Assembly: GCF_014205685.1 (NCBI RefSeq)
Contig: NZ_JACIIU010000004.1
Location: forward strand, 231,199-295,198
DNA: 64,000 nucleotides
Reading direction: 5' to 3'
Source of the DNA: Paenochrobactrum gallinarii
GTDB taxonomy: Bacteria; Pseudomonadota; Alphaproteobacteria; Rhizobiales; Rhizobiaceae
Made by a program: the position numbers and the translations under genes. Each line of letters starts with the position of its first letter. Within the stretch, counting starts at the first letter, position 1. Below, piece by piece: positions 55,895-64,000 of this stretch. The notes beneath the pieces were generated by a model. It saw only the letters and a list, made by a program, of their open reading frames with translations, did no database searches and was not told where the DNA came from.

Positions 55895-56860
55895 ATGAGT
55901 ATGAGGCCAGCACAGCAGAACAGGCGCATGCGTGGACGGGGGAACAACAATAACCGTAAGGGTCCCAATCCTCTGACGCGTAATTATGAAAGCAACGGTC
56001 CGGACGTGAAAATCCGGGGCAATGCACAGCATATCGCAGAGAAATATGCAACTCTGGCAAGAGATGCTCAGGTTTCCGGTGATCGCGTGATGGCTGAAAA
56101 CTACCTGCAGCATGCGGAACATTATACCCGCATTATTTTGCAGGCGCAGGCACAAAATCCGCAGCATTTCCAGCGGGATGAAAATTTTGATGACGAAGCC
56201 AGCGATGATGAAGAGCAGAGCTTTGCCGCCACATCATCGAATAACGGCCATAATGGTTCCTCGTCGCAGGAAGTAAATGGTAGCGGTCCGCAGCCTTTCA
56301 TTGAAGGCACTCCGGCTGAAGTCGTTTATGATGAAGATAATGGCGGCAATGCACGTTCTCATGAACAGCGGGCTAACGAACAACGCAGCCAGAACCGCGA
56401 TTATAACCGTGACAACCAGAACCGCGACAATCAAGGCCGTGATAATAATGGCAGAGATCGTGATCAGCGCCGCATTCAGCGTCCGCGCCGTCCGTCGCGC
56501 TTCGAACAGCACAGCAATCCTGTTGCCCCGGATGCACCACAGCCTGTCACGCATTTTGCTGAAGGCGCCGAGCAGCCGGAAGTAAAAGAACAGACGGTTG
56601 TCAAAGCTGTTGAAGTTGCTCAGGAACAACCGGTTGCTGTAAAAGCAGAACCAGTTGTTGAGCCGGTTGCAGTTGCTGTGGAAGCGGAAGAAAAGCCGGT
56701 TAAAAAGGCTGCGCCTGCTAAGCCGCGCACACCACGCGCCAAGCCTGTTGAAGCTGTCGCGGAAAGTGATGGTGAGGAACCGGTCCGTCGCCGTCCGGGT
56801 CGTCCGCGCCGCGTCAAAGCAGAGGATGCGGATCCGGTCAAAGAAACTTCAGAAGCTTAA
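55895..56860 (+). CDS. DUF4167 domain-containing protein
   Basis: A 321-residue protein. The N-terminal DUF4167 domain (about residues 1-80: NRRMRGRGNNNNRKG, ADKYATLARDAQ-like IAEKYATLARDAQVSGDR) is basic and conserved in Rhizobiales. A long low-complexity part follows, with Arg/Asn/Asp repeats (NRDNQNRDNQGRD) and Val/Ala/Glu/Lys-rich stretches. It may bind nucleic acid, but function is unknown. The ATG at 55895 has AGAGAT upstream; the open frame to 55844 has no good start. Confidence 0.88.
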   Translation: MSMRPAQQNRRMRGRGNNNNRKGPNPLTRNYESNGPDVKIRGNAQHIAEKYATLARDAQVSGDRVMAENYLQHAEHYTRIILQAQAQNPQHFQRDENFDDEASDDEEQSFAATSSNNGHNGSSSQEVNGSGPQPFIEGTPAEVVYDEDNGGNARSHEQRANEQRSQNRDYNRDNQNRDNQGRDNNGRDRDQRRIQRPRRPSRFEQHSNPVAPDAPQPVTHFAEGAEQPEVKEQTVVKAVEVAQEQPVAVKAEPVVEPVAVAVEAEEKPVKKAAPAKPRTPRAKPVEAVAESDGEEPVRRRPGRPRRVKAEDADPVKETSEA

Positions 56861-56880
56861 ATTTTAGCTTTATAATCAAT

Positions 56881-56916
56881 CAAAGGCGCGAGAGTTTAAC
56901 TTTCGCGCCTTTTTTA
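56881..56916 (+). terminator. Intrinsic terminator after the DUF4167 gene
   Basis: AAAGGCGCGA pairs with TTCGCGCCTTT-type sequence (one G-U) and is followed by T6, 21 nt after the stop. It separates DUF4167 from the clpB promoter. Confidence 0.85.
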
Positions 56917-56937
56917 TTACAGAATATTTGCAGCCTT

Positions 56938-56966
56938 CTTGCCGAACGCATAAACTCATCCCATAT
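56938..56966 (+). promoter_or_regulatory. RpoH (sigma32) heat-shock promoter of clpB
   Basis: CTTGCC (56938-56943), a 16-bp spacer and CCCATAT (56960-56966) match the alphaproteobacterial RpoH consensus (CTTG-like -35, CCCATNT-like -10). It lies about 90 bp before the clpB ATG, just after the DUF4167 terminator. Heat-shock control of clpB is established in proteobacteria; this site fits it. Confidence 0.75.
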
Positions 56967-57056
56967 CATAACCAGATGGAGCCCGCCTCATCTGGGGGCT
57001 CGTCACCAAAGACCGTACGGCGCTGTTACAGGCCGAAGCGGATGAAGGAGACATTT

Positions 57057-59657
57057 ATGAATATTGAAAAATATACCGAACGTGTTCGCGGTTTTATTCA
57101 GTCTGCACAAACCTATGCATTAAATGCCAATAATCAGCAATTTATGCCGGAGCATATGCTGAAAGTATTGGTCGATGATAATGAAGGTTTGGCTGCAACG
57201 CTGATTGAACGTGCGGGCGGTAATCTTGCGCAATTGCGCTCCGGTCTGGATGCAGCTTTAAATGCTGTGCCGAAAGTGACCGGCGGCAATGATCAGCTTT
57301 ATCTGTCACAACCTCTCGCAAAAGTGTTTTCCACTGCCGAAGAACTGGCCACCAAGGCTGGTGATAGTTTCGTGACGGTTGAACGTCTTCTGACGGCACT
57401 TGCGATTGAAAAATCTGCCAAAAGTTCTGAAATTTTAAGCAAAGCCGGTGTGACGGCCACAGCTCTGAATAAGGTGATCAACGATATGCGTAAGGGTCGC
57501 ACAGCTGATTCTGCATCCGCAGAAGGCAATTATGATGCTTTGAAAAAATATGCGCGTGATCTGACGGAAGATGCACGTGACGGCAAGCTTGATCCGGTGA
57601 TCGGTCGTGATGAAGAAATCCGCCGTGCTATTCAGGTTTTGTCGCGCCGTACCAAAAACAATCCGGTGCTGATTGGTGAGCCGGGCGTGGGTAAAACCGC
57701 GATAGCCGAAGGCCTGGCTCTGCGTATCGTTAATGGTGACGTGCCGGAATCCCTTAAAGATAAGCAATTGATGGCGCTTGATATGGGCGCGTTGATTGCG
57801 GGTGCAAAATATCGCGGTGAATTTGAAGAGCGTCTGAAAGCGGTTTTGTCGGAAGTGCAGAGCGCAGATGGCCAGATCATCTTGTTCATTGATGAAATGC
57901 ACACCCTTGTTGGCGCCGGTAAAAGCGATGGTGCGATGGATGCATCAAACCTGCTTAAACCTGCTCTTGCCCGTGGTGAATTGCGTTGCGTTGGTGCAAC
58001 GACTCTCGATGAATACCGCAAATATGTGGAAAAGGACGCAGCGCTTGCCCGTCGTTTCCAGCCGGTTTTCATCAATGAACCAACAGTTGAAGATACGATT
58101 TCGATCCTGCGCGGTTTGAAGGAAAAATATGAGCAGCATCATAAAGTGCGGGTTTCTGACTCAGCACTGGTGGCCGCTGCCACATTGTCTAACCGTTATA
58201 TCACTGACCGCTTTCTGCCGGATAAAGCGATCGACCTTGTGGATGAGGCAGCATCGCGTCTCAGAATGCAGGTCGATTCGAAACCGGAAGAGCTTGATGA
58301 GATTGACCGCCGCGCCATGCAGCTGAAAATCGAACGCGAAGCTTTAAAGATGGAAACCGATACTGCTTCCAAAGACCGTCTTGTGCGGTTGGAAAAAGAG
58401 CTGAGTGATCTGGAAGAAGAATCAGCCGAACTGACTGCTAAATGGCAGGCGGAAAAGCAAAAGCTCGGCCATGCGGCAGACCTGAAAAAGAAACTGGAAG
58501 ATGCGCGTAATGCTTTGGCAATTGCCCAGCGTAATGGCGAATTCCAGAAGGCCGGTGAATTGGCTTATGGCGCAATCCCGCAGCTTGAAAAAGAGTTGTC
58601 GGATGCTGAAAGCAATGAAAACCGTGGTTCCCTGGTTGAAGAAACCGTGACGCCTGACCATGTGGCACAGATCATTTCCCGCTGGACGGGTATTCCTGTT
58701 GACCGCATGCTGGAAGGTGAGCGCGAAAAACTTCTGCGTATGGAAGACGAGATCGGAAAACGGGTGGTTGGTCAGGCGGAAGCCGTGCAGGCGGTTTCCA
58801 AAGCGGTTCGTCGTGCGCGTGCCGGATTGCAGGATCCTAACCGTCCGATTGGTTCTTTCATATTCTTAGGACCCACCGGTGTTGGTAAAACCGAGCTGAC
58901 CAAGGCATTGGCATCATTCCTCTTTTCTGATGATACCGCGATGGTGCGGATTGATATGTCGGAATTTATGGAGAAACATTCCGTTGCCCGTCTGATCGGC
59001 GCACCTCCGGGCTATGTCGGTTATGAAGAAGGTGGTGTTTTGACGGAAACTGTCCGTCGCCGTCCTTATCAGGTCATTCTGTTTGACGAGATCGAAAAGG
59101 CGCATCCGGATGTCTTCAACGTACTGTTACAGGTGCTTGATGATGGCCGCCTGACTGATGGTCAGGGACGCACTGTCGATTTCAGAAATACGCTGATCAT
59201 CATGACGTCTAACCTTGGTGCGGAATATCTGGTGAATTTGGGCGAAAATGATTCTGTCGACAGCGCCCGCGAGGATGTCATGTCGGTGGTGCGTGCTTCG
59301 TTCCGTCCGGAATTCCTCAACCGTGTGGATGAGATCATACTGTTCCATCGTCTGCGTCGGGCTGATATGGGTGCGATTGTCGATATTCAGTTTGAACGTC
59401 TGCAGAAATTGCTGGCTGACCGGAAGGTTCATCTTGAACTGGATGATGATGCCCGTGATTGGTTGTCCAACAAGGGCTATGATCCTGCCTATGGTGCACG
59501 TCCGTTGAAGCGGGTTATCCAGAAGGAAGTTCAGGATCCGCTGGCAGAGAAAATTCTGCTTGGTGATGTTCTTGATGGTTCGGTTGTTGAAATTTCAGCC
59601 GGTTCTGACCGGTTGAATTTCAAGGCGAAGGCCGGAATGGTAACTGAAGATAAGTAA
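57057..59657 (+). CDS. clpB: ATP-dependent chaperone ClpB
   Basis: An 866-residue disaggregase that works with DnaK. The N-domain (1-150), first Walker A GEPGVGKT (about 205), the coiled-coil M domain (about 410-530, e.g. [20 protein letters not shown]) and second Walker A GPTGVGKT (about 605) are all present. The ATG at 57057 has GGAG 7 nt upstream; the open frame to 56928 has no family sequence. It is heat-shock controlled from the RpoH promoter. Confidence 0.97.
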   Translation: MNIEKYTERVRGFIQSAQTYALNANNQQFMPEHMLKVLVDDNEGLAATLIERAGGNLAQLRSGLDAALNAVPKVTGGNDQLYLSQPLAKVFSTAEELATKAGDSFVTVERLLTALAIEKSAKSSEILSKAGVTATALNKVINDMRKGRTADSASAEGNYDALKKYARDLTEDARDGKLDPVIGRDEEIRRAIQVLSRRTKNNPVLIGEPGVGKTAIAEGLALRIVNGDVPESLKDKQLMALDMGALIAGAKYRGEFEERLKAVLSEVQSADGQIILFIDEMHTLVGAGKSDGAMDASNLLKPALARGELRCVGATTLDEYRKYVEKDAALARRFQPVFINEPTVEDTISILRGLKEKYEQHHKVRVSDSALVAAATLSNRYITDRFLPDKAIDLVDEAASRLRMQVDSKPEELDEIDRRAMQLKIEREALKMETDTASKDRLVRLEKELSDLEEESAELTAKWQAEKQKLGHAADLKKKLEDARNALAIAQRNGEFQKAGELAYGAIPQLEKELSDAESNENRGSLVEETVTPDHVAQIISRWTGIPVDRMLEGEREKLLRMEDEIGKRVVGQAEAVQAVSKAVRRARAGLQDPNRPIGSFIFLGPTGVGKTELTKALASFLFSDDTAMVRIDMSEFMEKHSVARLIGAPPGYVGYEEGGVLTETVRRRPYQVILFDEIEKAHPDVFNVLLQVLDDGRLTDGQGRTVDFRNTLIIMTSNLGAEYLVNLGENDSVDSAREDVMSVVRASFRPEFLNRVDEIILFHRLRRADMGAIVDIQFERLQKLLADRKVHLELDDDARDWLSNKGYDPAYGARPLKRVIQKEVQDPLAEKILLGDVLDGSVVEISAGSDRLNFKAKAGMVTEDK

Positions 59658-59693
59658 TCACTTAGGTTGACGTCAATCGATGGTGAAAACTTT

Positions 59694-59725
59694 AAAAGCC
59701 GGTCAGGTTTTGACCGGCTTTTTTA
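59694..59725 (+). terminator. Intrinsic terminator after clpB
   Basis: AAAAGCCGGTCA pairs perfectly with TGACCGGCTTTT around a GGTTT loop, ending in T6, 36 nt after the clpB stop. Confidence 0.9.
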
Positions 59726-59850
59726 TTGTCACCATGTTTGATTTGGCCATTTTGAGGTCACCTTCATGACTTAAGAAATTGAAAATTAGATGTTTGTTAA
59801 CCGTAAATACTTCATCTGATGTGAAGGCTTTTTCTCTGCAAGGTTGTTTC

Positions 59851-61233
59851 ATGGCGCATTTCCGTTCACTGTCTTATTTGGCACTTCTGGCATCTTTTAC
59901 ATCTTCTTTTTGGATGAGTGCGCCAGCTTCGGCACAGCTCTATGATCCGGGAGAGCAGGTTTTCAGTGATGGCCAGATCAGGGTTTATATTGATCCGAAA
60001 GGCCAGCGCGTGACCATGGACAGGCGCGGTCGTATTATTTCGGTTGAGCCTGTTTATGAGCAAGAGCAAACCAGAGGGCGACGTGGGATTCGCGGTGGCG
60101 GCAACTGGACATTGAATGGTCCGGTTGATGGCGGTGCGCCTTATGATGGTTTTGGCAATGTGCCCGAAGACCCGAATTATTATCCGGCGGCACCTTCAGC
60201 GCCAGAATATACTTATAATCGTGACGGACAGATTGAGCGCAACGAATTACCGCCTGTTGGCAGTGATCCATATGATCAGGCGAGCATTCCTGATTATGAG
60301 CAACAAAATCGTCAGATGCAGCAACAGCAGCGCAGTTATCCTGACATTAATGATTCGACACCAGCCGTTGAAATGCCAAAAGGGCAGGGTGCGAAAGCAA
60401 AAATTGCAGCCTATCAAATTTTGCTGGATCGTGCTGGCGCATCACCGGGGGTCATTGATGGTCGTGCTGGCAGCAATGTCGATAAGGCGGCGGCTGCTTA
60501 TGGCGAATTAACAGGCCGTTTTATTAATCCGCAGGACGAGGCTGCGATCAATGCCGAATTGGAAGCCACCGGTGGTGCGGCATTTACCGAATATATGATT
60601 ACCGAAAAAGATGCAGCGCAAAATCTGGTCGCGTCGATTCCATCGGATTATGCAGAAAAAGCCAGGCTTTCCAGCATGGCCTATACATCCCACGCTGAAA
60701 TGCTGAGCGAACGCTTTCATATTGATGAAGCTTATTTGAAGGAAATTAATCCGGGTGTAAACTTTGGACAACCGGGCACAATAATTAAAGTGCCGAATAT
60801 CAAGCGGGTGAAAAAGCCTAAAGTTGCCCGTATCATTGCCGATAAAGCGCGCAAACAAGTGCGCGGCTATGATGAAAACGGTAAACTGGTGGTGGCTTAT
60901 CCATCAACCATTGGCTCTTCCGATAATCCATCTCCTTCGGGCATTGTGAAGGTAGAGCGGATCGCCATTAATCCGAACTATACTTATAATCCGAAAATCA
61001 ATTTTAAACAGGGCAACAATAACAAGGTACTGACTATTCCACCGGGGCCAAACGGGCCGGTGGGCACTGTTTGGATTGCTTTGTCAAAACCGACCTATGG
61101 TATTCACGGCACACCGGAACCATCTAAAATCGGTAAAACCTCCAGCCATGGCTGTGTGCGCTTAACCAATTGGGATGCGCAGGAGCTGGCCAAACTGGTG
61201 GGGGCAGGGGTAACTGTCGAATTTACCGAATAA
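59851..61233 (+). CDS. L,D-transpeptidase (YkuD/ErfK family)
   Basis: A 460-residue exported protein. Residues 1-30 are a signal peptide ending PASAQ. The low-complexity middle (Gln/Tyr/Asn-rich, about 60-190) is followed by a peptidoglycan-binding-like part with LDRAGASPGVIDGRAG, a LysM-like INPGVNFGQPGTIIKVPN and the YkuD domain. The catalytic Cys is in HGCVR (C435). Such enzymes form 3-3 cross-links or attach lipoproteins to peptidoglycan. The ATG at 59851 has AAGG upstream. Confidence 0.92.
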   Translation: MAHFRSLSYLALLASFTSSFWMSAPASAQLYDPGEQVFSDGQIRVYIDPKGQRVTMDRRGRIISVEPVYEQEQTRGRRGIRGGGNWTLNGPVDGGAPYDGFGNVPEDPNYYPAAPSAPEYTYNRDGQIERNELPPVGSDPYDQASIPDYEQQNRQMQQQQRSYPDINDSTPAVEMPKGQGAKAKIAAYQILLDRAGASPGVIDGRAGSNVDKAAAAYGELTGRFINPQDEAAINAELEATGGAAFTEYMITEKDAAQNLVASIPSDYAEKARLSSMAYTSHAEMLSERFHIDEAYLKEINPGVNFGQPGTIIKVPNIKRVKKPKVARIIADKARKQVRGYDENGKLVVAYPSTIGSSDNPSPSGIVKVERIAINPNYTYNPKINFKQGNNNKVLTIPPGPNGPVGTVWIALSKPTYGIHGTPEPSKIGKTSSHGCVRLTNWDAQELAKLVGAGVTVEFTE

Positions 61234-61238
61234 AAAGA

Positions 61239-61270
61239 AAAACCGCAGAAATGATTATCTGCGGTTTTTT
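61239..61270. terminator. Bidirectional terminator between LDT and M23 genes
   Basis: AAAACCGCAGA pairs with TCTGCGGTTTT around an 8-nt loop, with T6 on the plus side and an A-rich flank that gives T-runs on the minus strand. It can end both convergent genes. Confidence 0.85.
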
Positions 61271-61298
61271 ATCTTTGGTGGTTCGGCTTTGCAGGCTT

Positions 61299-63254
61299 TT
61301 AACCGCGAGCCGAATTATTGGCGGCCAGTTTGGTGCCATCGCTAGGATCATTGAGCAATTTATCAATGCGCTCGCGCTCACGTACAAAAGCTTCCAGCTC
61401 TTTGCCGCTCAAGGCTTTATTATCCGGCAGACGGATGCGCAGCGGATCAACTTTCGTACCATTGACGATCAGCTCATAATGCAGATGAGGGCCGGTCGAC
61501 AGGCCGGTCGAACCGACATAACCAATCACTTGCCCCTGACGGACTTTTGCGCCTGGTGTTACACCATTGGCAATCGCATTTTGGTGCGAATAGCTACTGA
61601 CATAGCCATTGGCATGGCGAATGAGCGTCTGATTTCCATAACCATTGGACCAGCCGGCCTTTTCAACAACACCATTACCGGATGCAATGATAGGTGTGCC
61701 ACGCGGTGCCGCCCAATCAACGCCCGTATGCATTCGGCTATAGCCGAGAATTGGATGACGGCGCATACCAAATGGTGAGCGGAAGACACCGTTTGGCACC
61801 GGATTACGCAATAAAAACTGTTTGGCGCTTTTGCCGTTTTCATTGAAATAATCAACAGTGCCGTTTGGAGCCTGATATCGGTAGAATTTACGGGTGGTTC
61901 CACCAAAATTTGCTGACACATAAAGAAGCTGCGAATCGTCATCCGCGCTATCAGAATCATCCGGCAATGAGAAAAATGCTTCCAACTGATCAGATGCGCT
62001 TAGCTTGCCCTGTAAATCCACATCGGATGCGAGCATTTTAATCAGCTGCGCGCGCATTGTATCAGTCATTCCATAGGCAAGCGCAGCGCGGCTGATTCCG
62101 TCATAAACACTTGGCATAGCCCCACGTAAACGCGGCGCAATCACTTCCCCATCAAAAGCGCTGGCCAGTAATGGCGTTGTTTCCGGTTCATCGGAAGGCA
62201 CATATTGTGCTTTATCATTAAGGGTTACGGTCACCAGATGGGTGGTGTTACTATAAATGCTGGCGCGAACAATTCTGTCTTCGCCATTGCGGCTTTCAAC
62301 ACCGACACGCAAAACGCTGCCTTCTTTCAGGCGCGGCGAATTCATCAATTTGGACAGGGCTTCCGCCATTTGCGGTGCACTGTCATCGGTATAGCCGGCA
62401 CTGTTCAGTGCATCACTGATATTGGCAGCGGTTCTGAATGGTATCAGTTCTTCAGAAAAGCCATCACCTGCAAGTTCAGCCCCTTCATTGCGCGCTGCGA
62501 CACTGACATTTTCTTGCGTGATACGCACACCAAGTGCCGGGCTTAAAGAAAAGAGCGAATCATTAGCACCAAAGCGCAATGGATCAACATAATGAAGAGA
62601 AGCTACTTGTACGTCGCCATCAGTGAGCAAAATGCCGGTGTCACGTACAATATCTTCTACATCATCGACGGACAGATCTGCTGTGGTGTCAAAATTATTG
62701 ACGTCCATTGGAAAATCAACCACCCGCAGGCTGATTTCACTTTCCACTTTAGCGCCGTAGATCTGGCCGGTATTTGAAGGCTGAGGAGCAGACGGCCCTT
62801 CAGAAAAGACTTCCAGCGCATTAAATGCCGGATATTTACGATTTGTCGGATGATCCACCGCCAGTGCCATTTTAACATATTCAAAGGGGCGGGTTCTGAT
62901 CACTTCACGCTCGCCTACCTTCAGCATGGTGGAGATTTCCATACGGCGGCGGTCTTGCGGTTTTTGTTTGGCAATCGCGCTGGCGATGCGATTACCTTTA
63001 CTTACATCTTGTTGGACGGCCGGCTGGATATCTTCGAGCGCCAGCAATTCAGCGGGCGTTGCCAATTGTTCGCGACCATCAAGAGCAGCAAAAAGTGCAA
63101 CGCCGATGAGTGTGCAGGAGGTAACGCCAGTTAAAAAGGTGCCGACAAGCCAACGTGCAGAGACATCGCGGCGATCAGGCGGGCGCCGTTTACCACCCAC
63201 TGTAAGCGGGGGCTCGTCGCCGGTAAATTTTTGATCGCGTTGATACGACGTCAT
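61299..63254 (-). CDS. M23 peptidase (LytM-type endopeptidase)
   Basis: A 651-residue envelope protein. One N-terminal membrane anchor (about residues 37-57) is followed by a large periplasmic region and a C-terminal M23 domain with RMHTGVDWAAPRGTPI and TGPHLHYELIVNGTKVDP; the zinc ligands are the HTGVD histidine and aspartate and the HLH histidine. It resembles MepM/Csd3-type endopeptidases that cut peptidoglycan cross-links. The ATG at 63254 gives MTSYQRDQK; a GTG 13 codons earlier is possible. It is convergent with the LDT gene. Confidence 0.93.
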   Translation of the reverse strand: MTSYQRDQKFTGDEPPLTVGGKRRPPDRRDVSARWLVGTFLTGVTSCTLIGVALFAALDGREQLATPAELLALEDIQPAVQQDVSKGNRIASAIAKQKPQDRRRMEISTMLKVGEREVIRTRPFEYVKMALAVDHPTNRKYPAFNALEVFSEGPSAPQPSNTGQIYGAKVESEISLRVVDFPMDVNNFDTTADLSVDDVEDIVRDTGILLTDGDVQVASLHYVDPLRFGANDSLFSLSPALGVRITQENVSVAARNEGAELAGDGFSEELIPFRTAANISDALNSAGYTDDSAPQMAEALSKLMNSPRLKEGSVLRVGVESRNGEDRIVRASIYSNTTHLVTVTLNDKAQYVPSDEPETTPLLASAFDGEVIAPRLRGAMPSVYDGISRAALAYGMTDTMRAQLIKMLASDVDLQGKLSASDQLEAFFSLPDDSDSADDDSQLLYVSANFGGTTRKFYRYQAPNGTVDYFNENGKSAKQFLLRNPVPNGVFRSPFGMRRHPILGYSRMHTGVDWAAPRGTPIIASGNGVVEKAGWSNGYGNQTLIRHANGYVSSYSHQNAIANGVTPGAKVRQGQVIGYVGSTGLSTGPHLHYELIVNGTKVDPLRIRLPDNKALSGKELEAFVRERERIDKLLNDPSDGTKLAANNSARG

Positions 63255-64000
63255 ATTAATACAGGGTATCCCATAGTTGGCTATATGATACACGAGTTCA
63301 TAGTATCAAAACCGCTCACGATAGAATCGCAATACGGTCCACATTCACAACATTTTTCAGGTAGTGCTGAAGAGAAATAAGCAAAGCCTAACATTGTCGT
63401 CATTTGAGTTTTGCCTATCCCTGTGTGTGAAGTCAATAATAAGTGGTTGCGTACAACCATATAAATGACGGCTCGTTGTCTAATAATGCAATGAGGCTGC
63501 TTTATGGCCTTATATGTATAAGAAGTGTGCTGTTGAGGCATGGTTTCACATTATCTGCGACTAGGCCTATTCTTTAAGGCGACATTCAGGGCTTATGCAC
63601 AGGCTAGAATGAAGAAAATGATCAATCTTCAAAAAACATTCAAGAAAACTAAAAAACACCGTTGACAGTTTTAGTTTGGTTGCCCTATAAGGCGAACAAC
63701 GAGGGCGGCGGCGCTGCTAGCGGCAGACAGCTTCGTCCTTGAGAGTGATTGACCGGTTGTAAGATTGGTTGATTGTTCGGCGGTAAATCTGAAGAGATTT
63801 GGTTTTACAGCACTGAGAAAATTATTTGCTAAGTAAATGATTTTCTTGCAAGTTTTCACTTGACAGTGATTGCTTGAGGGGTTAGAAGCCCCGAACCACT
63901 TCGGAGCCTCCGGGCTTGAGGGTGGTGAGATTGCCGGATGGTCGGGCGGATTGCCTGATAGTTTGGTGGTTTTAAAATTTGAGTTTTCGACGAAGGTGAC
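63255..64000 (+). other. Right-end non-coding region: promoter and rRNA-operon leader
   Basis: This 746-bp stretch has no convincing gene. 63255-63600 is AT-rich with only a small palindrome (TGGTTG-CGTA-CAACCA, 63431-63446). From 63620 it shows A-tracts, a strong promoter (listed separately) and a long downstream leader with repeated GATTG-ACCGGTTG-like segments and GAAGGTGAC at the edge. This resembles the rRNA leader of Brucellaceae, with the 16S gene outside the window; that reading is an inference. Confidence 0.5.
63662..63690 (+). promoter_or_regulatory. Strong sigma70 promoter, probably of an rRNA operon
   Basis: A consensus TTGACA (63662-63667), 17-bp spacer and CTATAA (63685-63690), preceded by A-tracts at 63630-63660 that look like an UP element. 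The near-perfect hexamers are what one expects for a rRNA promoter. Confidence 0.75.

Noticed and set aside
1..64000. CRISPR arrays, phage or transposon genes
   Set aside because: No regularly spaced repeats, Cas proteins, integrases or transposases are seen.

Overview
The window is a stretch of alphaproteobacterial chromosome, most likely from Hyphomicrobiales (Rhizobiales) and close to Brucellaceae (Ochrobactrum/Pseudochrobactrum-like). This rests on protein families and gene order recalled from those genomes (lysC-ptsP-prfA-prmC, then DUF4167-clpB; twin-TM protein, cobalamin adenosyltransferase, etfBA, hbd; argH-lptM-lysA-DUF4175). An RpoH-type promoter, a CtrA-like box and Brucella-like intergenic repeats agree with it. 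The genus is an inference; no rRNA gene body lies in the window. The DNA is densely coding with moderate GC. I see no phage, transposase, integrase, plasmid gene or CRISPR array.

Layout. 1-7.6 kb: a DUF2125 protein (cut by the left edge), ChaC, YggT, YggU/DUF167, inorganic pyrophosphatase, a minus-strand ftsE-ftsX-DUF218-plsC group, and hpt. 7.6-16.5 kb: a minus-strand argH-lptM-lysA-DUF4175 group, TlpA, a DUF188 protein, an EamA exporter and a YihY/BrkB membrane protein. 16.6-21.2 kb: an SDR, a small twin-TM protein, a PduO-type adenosyltransferase, then etfB-etfA-hbd (electron transfer flavoprotein plus acyl-CoA metabolism). 21.4-30.3 kb: a 42-residue small-protein gene, cysK, a comF-grxC-nitrilase-DUF1178 group, a methyltransferase, a small membrane protein, mutT, a GNAT protein, argJ and a parvulin-type foldase. 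30.6-36.9 kb: secA, a BioF2-like acyltransferase, an EptA-type phosphoethanolamine transferase and tRNA-Leu(CAA).

37.0-47.7 kb is the most distinctive part: ten minus-strand genes, closely spaced or overlapping, that read as one GntR-controlled catabolic operon. In transcription order they are GntR/FCD regulator, aldehyde dehydrogenase, SDR, peptide-type ABC transporter (binding protein, two permeases, two ATPases), amidase and creatininase-family hydrolase. The set suggests import of an amide-containing compound, hydrolysis, and oxidation of an alcohol through an aldehyde to an acid. The substrate cannot be read from the sequence. A 13-bp hairpin sits between the binding-protein gene and the permeases, and a candidate operator lies just upstream of the regulator.

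48-64 kb: an EamA transporter, ubiG, then lysC, ptsP, prfA, prmC, a DUF4167 protein behind a hairpin-rich leader, clpB behind a heat-shock promoter, an L,D-transpeptidase and a convergent M23 peptidase. The last 340 bases hold a strong sigma70 promoter and what looks like the leader of an rRNA operon whose 16S gene begins beyond the right edge.
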